A stretch of 19,283 nucleotides of DNA from SURF-24 sp964537965 (lineage in GTDB: Bacteria > Bacteroidota > Ignavibacteria > Ignavibacteriales > SURF-24): positions 1-19,283 of the forward strand of contig CAZIDB010000075.1 in NCBI GenBank assembly GCA_964537965.1, written 5' to 3'. The position numbers and the translations under genes are program-made. The notes below the pieces were generated by a model that made no database searches, was not told where the DNA came from, and saw nothing but the letters and a program-made list of their open reading frames with translations. The stretch's first letter is position 1; each line of letters begins with the position of its first letter. This document shows, piece after piece, positions 1-7,731 of the stretch.

Positions 1-2015
1 TACCTGGAAGTGACAGATAAATTATTTAAAGTGTCATTGCCTCCGTTTGCATTTAAATCCGTAAGCAGCAACTGATAAGCTTTATCGTCTCTGGATGCAC
101 CCACCCTGAATGTTTGTGCGTAAAAGCTTCCCCATTTAATAATTATCTTGTTTATTGCGAATGTGTCAACCAAATCAATCTTAAACCATTGTGCATCTGC
201 ATAATCGCTGCTCCACAATGTAGATAGATCTCCATCCACAGCATAAGCTGGATTATTTGTAAGAGGATTATCTTCGTTTGAGGAGGACCATACCGGTTTG
301 TTTAAAGTACGGTTAACCTGTAAGGAAGGCAGCACTGTTATTGTTATAGTTGATGAATCCGTTACATCACCAACCGTTTTTAGTTTGTAACTTGTTGTCT
401 GCGTCGGAAAAACTTCCATAGAATCTTTATCGCCAACAAGAACTTCGTTAAGTGTAACTACTGCGCCACCCTTAGCAACGTTCCATTTTAATAAACTTCG
501 GGCACCTGCTTCAACCTGGTTAGGCAAAGCAGCAAATGAAAATATTCTTCCCGCAGGATGAACTTCTAATCTTATTGAAGAAGTTGAAGGATTATCCCCG
601 AAAGTTTTTAACTCATAATATGTAGAGATTAATGGGTTTACATACAAGCTGCCGGAATTAGAAATACTTTCACCATTTATTGTAGCTGTTGTTCCGTCTT
701 CCAGTTCCCAGGTAATCAGTGCGCTGTCTCCCTTCTCAATTGCAGCAGGAGAGATTTTAAAAATATATATTGTGCCTGTCTTTGGATTAAGCACAATATC
801 TTCATGATGCTGCTGCCATAAATCAAGCATTGCCGCTCTTGTTCTTGTGTTAGATGATGAATTAGGATTATCTCCATTCCAGGACCATGACATTGCGCCC
901 GCATAACCGTTATCATATAAGTTCTGATATAATTCCGTATAAGGAATTGCAAATGCATCTACCATAAAAAATTCTGCCATTACCATGGGTTTGTCAAGAT
1001 TCCAGAATGAATATGGATAATGAAACGGAGAGAGTTTTATGGTTCCGTCTATTGTTGAATACCAGTGAACCGTGTAAAAATCAAGGTAACCATCTTGATC
1101 ACCGCCAGAGGCAATTAACCGGTCATCTCGGTAATAATTATAATTGTTTGCGTCCGTCGAAGAAAACTCTTCCAGTATACTTTCGGCAGATAATCTCACC
1201 CTATACTTTGCTTCAACTACATCTTCAATTTTTTCTTTCTGTTCATCAGTAAGTGATTCTAAAATTTCCCTAGGATTTTCTTTAGCAAGAGTTGGAATAT
1301 CAGTAGTTGCCTTAAAACTCCATGAGCCGTTTGTAACTTTTGCTTTGGGATCCGTCCTGTGAATTGCACCGGCAACAAGATTGATAAATCTTTGAATGTT
1401 TGACATCGGTATATCTGCGCTTGTAATTGTTGGCCAGCCAAACTCAGTACTCATTCCTTCCGGCTCATTAAACACTTCCCACGATAAAATTGCAGGATGC
1501 TCTTTCAAAGCTTCAACCATTGGAATTAAAGCATTGTTGATATATTTCATTGTTGCAGAAGTATCGTTAAGCATTAACCTCGCTCTTCCTGTGTAAGCGC
1601 TTCCGTTAGATGTCCTCATCATATCGAATGACCAGAGACATAGCATCATTCCAATTTCATTCTGGTAAGCTAAGTCAAGTATTTTTTTTAAATCTGAGAT
1701 TGTGTTTTCACCTGGCCCGATCACAAGTCCGTCGGGGCTGGCTATGGGACTAAACTGAGGAGTTTTTGTTCCTGCAGTATGAAGCCATAAACGAAGTGAA
1801 TTTCCTCCGTTTGCATGCACCGTCTGAAATATCTGTTGAAACTTTGTCATGTTCGGGGTGCTTTGGTCGGGCCCAATGTCGTTCCCGAAATTAACCCAGG
1901 CAACGTTTGATCCGTTAAGGAATAATTGTCTGCCGTTATATTCAATACGATTCTGTGCGGTAATAATTAATTGCAGGCAAATTATAAGAACAGATGTATG
2001 TAGAAATATTTTCAT
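1..2015 (-). CDS. Secreted GH5-like glycoside hydrolase with Ig-like and discoidin-like modules (partial, 3' end outside window)
   Basis: The frame is open from an ATG at 2015 to the left edge, about 670 codons, with no stop. Residues 1-20 form a Sec signal peptide (hydrophobic core, likely cut near ITA/QN). The catalytic (beta/alpha)8 domain spans about 22-400. WEVFNEPEG carries the Asn-Glu pair of clan GH-A (acid/base Glu near residue 184), and PMVMAEFF near 348 supplies the likely nucleophile. Two tandem Ig-like modules follow (about 419-485 and 493-560), then a discoidin/F5-8-type-C-like domain from about 567 (AYAVDGDLSTLWSS, then WFKIDL), probably carbohydrate binding. It is the last visible gene of the leftward hydrolase operon, 9 nt after the GH26 gene. 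Family knowledge points to an endo-acting mannanase or related beta-glycanase. The exact GH5 subfamily and substrate are inferred from the neighbours, and the true C-terminus is not visible. Confidence 0.85.
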   Translation of the reverse strand, partial: MKIFLHTSVLIICLQLIITAQNRIEYNGRQLFLNGSNVAWVNFGNDIGPDQSTPNMTKFQQIFQTVHANGGNSLRLWLHTAGTKTPQFSPIASPDGLVIGPGENTISDLKKILDLAYQNEIGMMLCLWSFDMMRTSNGSAYTGRARLMLNDTSATMKYINNALIPMVEALKEHPAILSWEVFNEPEGMSTEFGWPTITSADIPMSNIQRFINLVAGAIHRTDPKAKVTNGSWSFKATTDIPTLAKENPREILESLTDEQKEKIEDVVEAKYRVRLSAESILEEFSSTDANNYNYYRDDRLIASGGDQDGYLDFYTVHWYSTIDGTIKLSPFHYPYSFWNLDKPMVMAEFFMVDAFAIPYTELYQNLYDNGYAGAMSWSWNGDNPNSSSNTRTRAAMLDLWQQHHEDIVLNPKTGTIYIFKISPAAIEKGDSALITWELEDGTTATINGESISNSGSLYVNPLISTYYELKTFGDNPSTSSIRLEVHPAGRIFSFAALPNQVEAGARSLLKWNVAKGGAVVTLNEVLVGDKDSMEVFPTQTTSYKLKTVGDVTDSSTITITVLPSLQVNRTLNKPVWSSSNEDNPLTNNPAYAVDGDLSTLWSSDYADAQWFKIDLVDTFAINKIIIKWGSFYAQTFRVGASRDDKAYQLLLTDLNANGGNDTLNNLSVTSR

Positions 2016-2024
2016 TAGTCAATC

Positions 2025-3176
2025 TCAATTCTTTTTAATGAAATCGTCATCTTCCAGAAGATGATTATAAAGATCAGGTAAATTATTCTCAAAGAGAATC
2101 AACGGGCTTTTGCTGAACTCGATAAAATTCTTTTCGCTTTTGTGTCCTTTGTACGGTGCGTAATGATGTTTATCGTTTGCATTACGCCATAACATAACGT
2201 AAGCCATTTTAACATTTTCGCTTTCGAGCGCTCTCAGCAATTGGTCTGTCCACCAGCATGAATCGGGAATGCTTTCAAGTCCGGTTTCAGTAAGTGCTGC
2301 AATTTTATTTTTCTTTATTGCTACGTCAGTTACAATTCTAAGTTTTTCAAGCAGGTCCCCAAATCCGTCGCCTTTTTCTGTGAAATCGAAATAGTTATCC
2401 ATTCCAACTATATCCACATAATCATCGCCGGGGTATCGTTCTAAAAATTCCTCTTCCGTACAAAAATTTCTGTCAGGTGAATAGGCATAAAGAAAACTAT
2501 TAACACCTTTGCTTTTGAGATAGTCAACAGTAAAGCGCCATAATGAAACATATTCATCTTTCGTACAGAAATGTTTGCCCCACCAGAACCAGCTTCCATC
2601 AAATTCATGAAACGGACGAAAAATTATCGGAATGGATTCTCTGTCATCATTTGTAAGATACCTTGTATACTCCGCAATTCTATCAAGATCATTTAAATAA
2701 TTTTGATGAGCTTTACCACCGACTAGAATTTCTTTGACGGTAATTGTAGTATCATAAAAACTATTTCCGGTTAAGGGATTAAAATAGTGCCAGCAGAAAG
2801 TATTAACACCTCCACGGTTGTAAGCTTCAATAACATAACGTTTCATCCAATCATTGTAAAAATTGCTTGGGGAAGTAATGATTCCAAAATCCCATCCATA
2901 CAATCCAGGATAAGTATTTATAATATCTTTTATATCGGATCTATCAGGGTGTTTTTCCCACCCAACGCCGTAAGCTGTACTATGATGATGCCCAAATATT
3001 GTTTTGCTGTTGGATAATTTTTGTAAATTGAAAAACAGGTTTACCGTTTGCTCTGTTGCTAAAGTATCTGCCAGCTTAACACCAATTTCTTTTTGATACT
3101 GCAGGCTGTTGTAAGTTGAGCATGCCTGTATTAAAACAGAAAACAGAAGAAATATATTTTTTAGTATTCTGTTCAA
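2025..3176 (-). CDS. GH26 beta-mannanase, lipoprotein
   Basis: 383 residues. Residues 1-19 are a lipoprotein signal ending in a lipobox (LIQAC, Cys19), so the enzyme is probably lipid-anchored. The GH26 signature is clear: FRPFHEFDGSWFWWG with acid/base Glu191 next to His190, and ALTETG with nucleophile Glu297. GH26 members with this motif set are mostly endo-1,4-beta-mannanases (retaining, clan GH-A), cutting internal mannosidic bonds of mannan, glucomannan or galactomannan. The start is a TTG, and no in-frame ATG occurs for about 110 codons. It lies in the same frame as the upstream GH5 gene, two sense codons after that gene's TAG stop. The lipobox directly downstream supports independent initiation here although no strong ribosome binding site is seen. 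It is the middle gene of the three-hydrolase operon. Confidence 0.9.
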   Translation of the reverse strand: MNRILKNIFLLFSVLIQACSTYNSLQYQKEIGVKLADTLATEQTVNLFFNLQKLSNSKTIFGHHHSTAYGVGWEKHPDRSDIKDIINTYPGLYGWDFGIITSPSNFYNDWMKRYVIEAYNRGGVNTFCWHYFNPLTGNSFYDTTITVKEILVGGKAHQNYLNDLDRIAEYTRYLTNDDRESIPIIFRPFHEFDGSWFWWGKHFCTKDEYVSLWRFTVDYLKSKGVNSFLYAYSPDRNFCTEEEFLERYPGDDYVDIVGMDNYFDFTEKGDGFGDLLEKLRIVTDVAIKKNKIAALTETGLESIPDSCWWTDQLLRALESENVKMAYVMLWRNANDKHHYAPYKGHKSEKNFIEFSKSPLILFENNLPDLYNHLLEDDDFIKKN

Positions 3177-3182
3177 TGCTTG

Positions 3183-4517
3183 CTATTGTTTGCCAATCGA
3201 ATTCATCATTTCGGAATATTCCTTTATAATTTTTAACGTTGAAATATCCGTATGAAATACAGAGTTGTAACCTTGTGGTTCCTGGAAAGGGTCGCCCATA
3301 AACGGGTCACCGGTTCTCCATTTTCCATCGGGATTTTTACCGCGTCCTTCACCGCTCCATGCCCAAAAGTTTGAACCAGCCATTGGTGCACCTGCGGCAG
3401 CGCTGTCGTACATCGTCTTGTAGATAATACTAAAATATTTATCTCTTGCAATTACAGGAGAATTTTCAAAAAGCAGAGCGCTGTCTCTTGCCATACCAAA
3501 TTCTTCAAGTGTAATTGGTTTGTTTAACTGTCTTGCATATTGAATATGTTTGTTTATGTAATCAACTGCTTTTGTAACTGTAGTGGAAAACGTCTCATCA
3601 ATTCTGTTAGGATCAAACCATCCCCAGTTCTTTGGCCACAAGTGAAAAGTAATGTAATCAATATTTTTACTTTGATGAGCAGTAAGGTAAATTTCTTCGG
3701 ATTGAATTGAGCCCATCAAGCCTTCATTTCCTGTAGTAACAAGATGGTTTTTATCAAGTGAATGGATGAACTGAGCGGTCTCATCAATCCATTTATAAAA
3801 ATATTCTTTGTTCTTTGCGCCGTCATTATCTCTGCCGGGACGTGGTTCATTTGCAAGCTGCCAGGCCATAATAGCCGGATCTTCAAAATAATATAAACCG
3901 CTGTAATTATTTTTTCTCGTAATTAATTTCTTAATAAAATTTCTATAAAACTCATTTGCTTTCTCATTTTTATAAAAGGTTGCGGAGTAATCCATAAAAC
4001 TACCCCAACCCTGTTTTGGATTTTCAGGATCAACAGCTTCTTCATTGTTTGCCCAGGCATTGTACTGAGACATTCCTCCTGACCATTCCCAGTAATTATT
4101 TAAGAAAACTACTGCGTGCATATTACGGTCACCCATTTCGGATAGCAGGAAGTCAAGTCCATCAAGTATTTCTTCATTATAAACTCCGGGTTCTGGTTGT
4201 ATAGCCGGTTTAACAGAATTTTTTATGTTGGAATTTTCTGATGCTGCAAGAATCCGCAGATTTGCAATTCCGTTTTCAACAAGTATATCAAGTTCTCTTT
4301 CCAATCTTTCTCTGTCACCGGTAATGCCTGCCGAGCCGATGTAGCAGCCGTACCACATGTTCGTTCCAACGAAATAATATGGCTTGCCGTCAAGTTCGAA
4401 CTTCCCGTTATTTACTTTAACATAAGTTGATTCTTTGCGGAATAAAAATCCGGTGCAACCAGAAAAGCCGATTCCTAAAACGATAACTGCTGTTAGAATA
4501 ATATTTCGGTTAAACAA
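3183..4517 (-). CDS. GH5 endo-1,4-beta-mannanase, lipoprotein
   Basis: 444 residues. Residues 1-21 form a lipoprotein signal with lipobox FSGC (Cys21). The domain resembles GH5 subfamily 7 mannanases: GKPYYFVGTNMWYG at about 44-57, WQLANEPRPG with acid/base Glu224, HLWPKNWGW at about 292-300, and ITLEEFG with nucleophile Glu339. Expected role: endo-cleavage of beta-1,4-mannan at the cell surface or in the periplasm. The start is TTG at 4517, chosen because GAGGAGAG lies just upstream and the lipoprotein signal begins here. An ATG a little upstream is in another frame and hits a stop within seven codons. It is the first gene of the leftward operon, 6 nt ahead of the GH26 gene, and is transcribed from the 351-bp divergent intergenic region. 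Mannanase specificity rests on motif resemblance and neighbours. Confidence 0.9.
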   Translation of the reverse strand: MFNRNIILTAVIVLGIGFSGCTGFLFRKESTYVKVNNGKFELDGKPYYFVGTNMWYGCYIGSAGITGDRERLERELDILVENGIANLRILAASENSNIKNSVKPAIQPEPGVYNEEILDGLDFLLSEMGDRNMHAVVFLNNYWEWSGGMSQYNAWANNEEAVDPENPKQGWGSFMDYSATFYKNEKANEFYRNFIKKLITRKNNYSGLYYFEDPAIMAWQLANEPRPGRDNDGAKNKEYFYKWIDETAQFIHSLDKNHLVTTGNEGLMGSIQSEEIYLTAHQSKNIDYITFHLWPKNWGWFDPNRIDETFSTTVTKAVDYINKHIQYARQLNKPITLEEFGMARDSALLFENSPVIARDKYFSIIYKTMYDSAAAGAPMAGSNFWAWSGEGRGKNPDGKWRTGDPFMGDPFQEPQGYNSVFHTDISTLKIIKEYSEMMNSIGKQ

Positions 4518-4520
4518 GTT

Positions 4521-4528
4521 CTCTCCTC
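4521..4528 (-). promoter_or_regulatory. Ribosome binding site for the TTG-initiated GH5 lipoprotein gene
   Basis: Read on the minus strand the sequence is GAGGAGAG, a strong Shine-Dalgarno match. It ends a few bases before TTG at 4517 and decides the start, because no in-frame ATG is available close by. Confidence 0.7.
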
Positions 4529-4739
4529 ATTTTTTTTCAATATAAACTCAGAAATTATGCCACCAAATATAGAAAAGCTTTCGGTCGATAATATTGTTAT
4601 AAAAAGTATTCCTCTGTTAAACAAGTAGATTTAAGAGAGTAAAAGTAAAACTTCATGAAGAGTAAGAGAAAGAAAAAGAGTATATCCATCAAATTCTGGG
4701 AGATAGAAAAACATTCCGTTTTATTAAAAAAAGAATTCA

Positions 4740-4754
4740 TTATCTAATTGATAA
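4740..4754. promoter_or_regulatory. Palindromic candidate operator/enhancer, copy 1 (TTATC-N5-GATAA)
   Basis: TTATCTAATTGATAA is a palindrome with 5-bp arms (6 bp if the flanking A and T are counted) around a 5-bp spacer. It lies between the divergent mannanase and sensor operons, about 220 bp from the hydrolase start and 130-160 bp from the sensor start. Those distances suit an enhancer bound by an NtrC-family activator. A copy differing at one position lies at 18161-18175 in the other mannan-related divergent region. Binding by the regulator at 7732-9186 is inferred. Confidence 0.5.
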
Positions 4755-4901
4755 TTTTTTTTGTTATGTTCGATTTGCGAAAAACAAAAATTAGGCGGTT
4801 AGTCTTGTTTTTTTAAGGTTTCATTACAATTTATATCCTTTGCACAAAAGGATTTCGTGGTATAGAGATTGTTCTTTCGTTTTAATAAAACTTTAGCGGG
4901 A

Positions 4902-6227
4902 ATGGAAAGCAAAACATTAAATAAGTGGAAAAAATATGCTCCTTATATAGAAGTGTTCGCATTTTTATGTTTACTTATAATTTACCTAGGAGTTTTTCCG
5001 TTCGTAAAAAGCGAAAAACAAAAAGTTACTGAAATTTATTTTGCCGACCGGATGTCTTCCGCTCACCTTTCTCTCATCAATATTTTCAACAGGAAATATG
5101 ATGGGAAGATAAAAGTTATTCCCGTAGATTTTCCAAATCAGAACTTCAGTACTAATGAGAGAAAAGAATTACTTGCCAGATCTTTACGGGGAAGAGGGGA
5201 CGGCATCGATCTGATTGCCGTAGATATCATCTGGGTTCAGCGTTTTGCAAAATGGTGTGAACCGCTAAGTAAGTATTTTACTCAGGATGATATAAATAGT
5301 TTTATTGAACCTGTATTGAAATCATGTTACTATGAAGGAGAATTATATGCCGTTCCTTTCGATTTGTGCGAAGGAGTTCTTTACTATAGAAAAGATTTGA
5401 TTCGGCAGGCAAAAGACGGAAATAAAATAATTGAAAAACTGAAACAGGGAATTACATGGGACGAGTTTATAGAAATCAGTAAACAGTTAAATAAACCAAA
5501 TCCGTATTATATTTTTCCGGCTGATAATTATGAAGGACTTGTCTGTAGTTATGTTGAATTATTACTTGGACTGGATGATAAATATTTTGAAAAGAATAAT
5601 TTTAACCTGAATACTTCCAATTCGGAAAAAGCTCTTCAACTGCTTGTAGACTTCGTGAACAAGTATAATCTTACCCCAAAAGTTGTTACTGATTTTACAG
5701 AGATTCCAAGCTATGGTTACTTTATTGAGAATGACGGGATATTCCTGCGCGGCTGGCCAACGTATGATAAAGACTTTATAAATACCTCGCTTCAATCTGA
5801 AAAAGCAAACCTGCTGCAGAAAGCGCCCCTTCCCTATTTTAAAGAAGGCAAACAATCGGCGGTGCTTGGCGGAATGAACCTGATGGTTTCAAAATTTTCA
5901 AATAAGAAAAATGAAGTGCTTACATTCCTGAAATTCTTAATAAGTAAAGAAGCACAGGAAGTAATTCTTAGAGAAGCAGGATACTTTCCGATTATAAAAA
6001 CATTTTATGAAGATTCGGTTTATCTAAAAAAATATCCTGAACTTGTAGATTACAAAGAACTACTTAAGCATGGAGTATTAAGGCCGGCCCACGAAGACTA
6101 TACACGTTATTCAGAAATCATGTCATATTATTTCAAACAGGCAATAATGGGAAGAATGCCGGTTAAGAGTGCTTTGGAAATGGCAACTAATGCAATGCAA
6201 ACAAAACAGTTTATCTTTCCGAATTAA
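4902..6227 (+). CDS. Membrane-anchored extracellular solute-binding protein (sugar-binding, family 1-like), probable sensor partner
   Basis: 441 residues from ATG 4902; a TTG at 4869 would add 11 residues (MFFRFNKTLAG) and is less attractive. A basic N-terminus and one membrane span (about residues 14-35) precede the periplasmic part, with no obvious signal cleavage site or lipobox, so it is probably tethered to the inner membrane. The rest resembles ABC sugar-binding proteins: EIYFADRMSSAHLSLINIFN, GDGIDLIAVDIIWVQRFAKW, a PFDLCEGVLYYRKDLI segment, GGMNLMVSKFSNKKNEVLTFLKFL and ISKEAQ. No permease or ATPase gene follows; instead a histidine kinase starts 11 nt after the stop and a response regulator comes next. 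That context suggests it captures oligosaccharides and signals to the kinase. A transport role with permeases encoded elsewhere remains possible. Confidence 0.8.
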   Translation: MESKTLNKWKKYAPYIEVFAFLCLLIIYLGVFPFVKSEKQKVTEIYFADRMSSAHLSLINIFNRKYDGKIKVIPVDFPNQNFSTNERKELLARSLRGRGDGIDLIAVDIIWVQRFAKWCEPLSKYFTQDDINSFIEPVLKSCYYEGELYAVPFDLCEGVLYYRKDLIRQAKDGNKIIEKLKQGITWDEFIEISKQLNKPNPYYIFPADNYEGLVCSYVELLLGLDDKYFEKNNFNLNTSNSEKALQLLVDFVNKYNLTPKVVTDFTEIPSYGYFIENDGIFLRGWPTYDKDFINTSLQSEKANLLQKAPLPYFKEGKQSAVLGGMNLMVSKFSNKKNEVLTFLKFLISKEAQEVILREAGYFPIIKTFYEDSVYLKKYPELVDYKELLKHGVLRPAHEDYTRYSEIMSYYFKQAIMGRMPVKSALEMATNAMQTKQFIFPN

Positions 6228-6238
6228 TATGTGTTGAA

Positions 6239-7720
6239 ATGCTGAAGCGAAAAATTTTAGAGAAAATATCTAAGTATAGGTTTGAATTCAGACATCTTAC
6301 TATTCTTGTAAGCGTTTTAATTATTTTCCAGATAGTTCTTGCCTTTGTTCAAAAATCCACCCTGAATAATTTCCTTGAAGATACTCAAAGGTGGTATCAG
6401 CAGCATTCAGCAGAAAGGCTGGCGCTTATTAGTTCAACAAGTATGGAACTGCTTTTTGAGAATATGTTTCTTGAAAAAAATATTACACTGCTTCACGAAA
6501 GAAAGCTTACGGCATCTTTCAATGTAATATTTAAGCAGCAGCTTCTTCAGAAGGATGTAAAGGAAGTCTGCCTTATACTTATCCGTAACAATACAATTTA
6601 CGTTATTGACGACGGTGTGCTGCTTTACTCATTCTTTACAAATAATCTTTCCGTTTTTGATAATGTTAATAACTCTCACAAAGAAGCAGTAAACCGTTTC
6701 CTTGAAATTAAAGATAAGATGAAGAACTCTGAGATTCTCAACAGTTCACTCGTTGATAAGCATACTTTCCATATCTTTGTTCCGTTTGTACCTAACGGCG
6801 AGTACCTTGGTGTTATGTACATGAAGATAAAACCGGACTTTTCCACAATTACAAATGAAGTGGGAGCAAACTTTGATAAGGTCGCAATAATTTACTCCAC
6901 ACTAATCTTGTTCGGACTGATTGCAATTTATATGGTTTCATCAAAAGCGGTTAAGGAAAGAAACAAGGCGCAGGATCTTCTGTTTGCAGAGCACCAGGAA
7001 AATCTTATGAAACTTATCCAGCATGAAAAAGAATCTCTGTTTACAAAACGCATTTACCATACTCATCATAAAGCTGAAAAAATTATGGGGTTCATAAAGG
7101 AAGATATACGCAGTATGAATTCTTCTAATATTGAATCAACCAAGAACCGGGTTATAACTTATTCTAATTTTATATCAAGAATAATATATGATATGAAATG
7201 GTACGATCAGCCGATCAACACAATAGTGAACCCGATTTTCAGGAGCGATATAAATTCGGTAATAAAATTTATTGTTGAGAATTTGTTCCTTAGAATTTCA
7301 AGCAAGAATGAAATGTTCACATTCAATTTGAATCTTGATGATAAACTACCGGTTGTTCACATTAACGAGTTTGTAATCTGGGAAATACTTGAACCGCTTA
7401 TTCAGAACAGCATTGATCACGGCGGTAAAAGACACGTTGCCATTAAAATTGATACGCTGTTTATTCCCGAAGAAAGAATGTCAAGAATAATTATTTCTGA
7501 TAACGGTGTTGGTATTCAGGAAGATTTATTAACTATTACGGATAGTGGAATTAAAAAAATATTTAAAGAAAATGAATCGACAAAAAAAATAGAAGGAGCT
7601 AATTCCGGATACGGCTGTTATATTGCTTACCAGATGTCTGTAGAAAGATGCGGCTGGAAATTAGATGCCGAAAACCAAACGGATAGCGGTGCAAAATTTA
7701 CTATAATTATTCCTAACTGA
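6239..7720 (+). CDS. Membrane sensor histidine kinase
   Basis: 493 residues. Two membrane spans (about 19-38 and 214-234) bracket a roughly 175-residue periplasmic sensor domain with no motif I recognise. A helical linker (about 238-270) leads to an atypical dimerisation/phosphoacceptor region: RIYHTHHKAEKIMGF (His274, His276 or His277) instead of the usual H-E-x-x-x-P box. The ATPase domain is intact: N box EPLIQNSIDHG (Asn390), G1 box DNGVGI (421-426) and G2-like GANSGYGCYIAYQ (453-465). It probably autophosphorylates on sensing the state of the upstream solute-binding protein and passes phosphate to the regulator 11 nt downstream. It is the middle gene of the three-gene sensor operon. Which histidine is used cannot be settled from the sequence. 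Confidence 0.85.
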   Translation: MLKRKILEKISKYRFEFRHLTILVSVLIIFQIVLAFVQKSTLNNFLEDTQRWYQQHSAERLALISSTSMELLFENMFLEKNITLLHERKLTASFNVIFKQQLLQKDVKEVCLILIRNNTIYVIDDGVLLYSFFTNNLSVFDNVNNSHKEAVNRFLEIKDKMKNSEILNSSLVDKHTFHIFVPFVPNGEYLGVMYMKIKPDFSTITNEVGANFDKVAIIYSTLILFGLIAIYMVSSKAVKERNKAQDLLFAEHQENLMKLIQHEKESLFTKRIYHTHHKAEKIMGFIKEDIRSMNSSNIESTKNRVITYSNFISRIIYDMKWYDQPINTIVNPIFRSDINSVIKFIVENLFLRISSKNEMFTFNLNLDDKLPVVHINEFVIWEILEPLIQNSIDHGGKRHVAIKIDTLFIPEERMSRIIISDNGVGIQEDLLTITDSGIKKIFKENESTKKIEGANSGYGCYIAYQMSVERCGWKLDAENQTDSGAKFTIIIPN

Positions 7721-7731
7721 ACGGAGATTAA

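Larger units (their letters stand above)
4518..4868. promoter_or_regulatory. Divergent intergenic region between hydrolase operon and sensor operon
   Basis: This 351-bp AT-rich stretch separates the leftward hydrolase operon from the rightward binding protein/kinase/regulator operon, so it must carry both promoters. The clearest element is the palindrome at 4740-4754. A GATAA-N5-TTAT arrangement also occurs at about 4587-4600. Reading leftward, a TGGCA at 4562-4558 resembles a sigma-54 -24 box, but the -12 GC is absent. On the plus strand TGG at 4858-4860 with TTG at 4869-4871 has the right spacing but also lacks the -12 C. I see no convincing sigma-70-type promoter and no RNA gene. Confidence 0.6.

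Noticed and set aside
1007..1596. Several plus-strand frames of 60-80 codons opposite the left-edge GH5 gene
   Set aside because: They are shadows of the continuous minus-strand frame 2015 to 1, which carries signal peptide, catalytic motifs and accessory domains.
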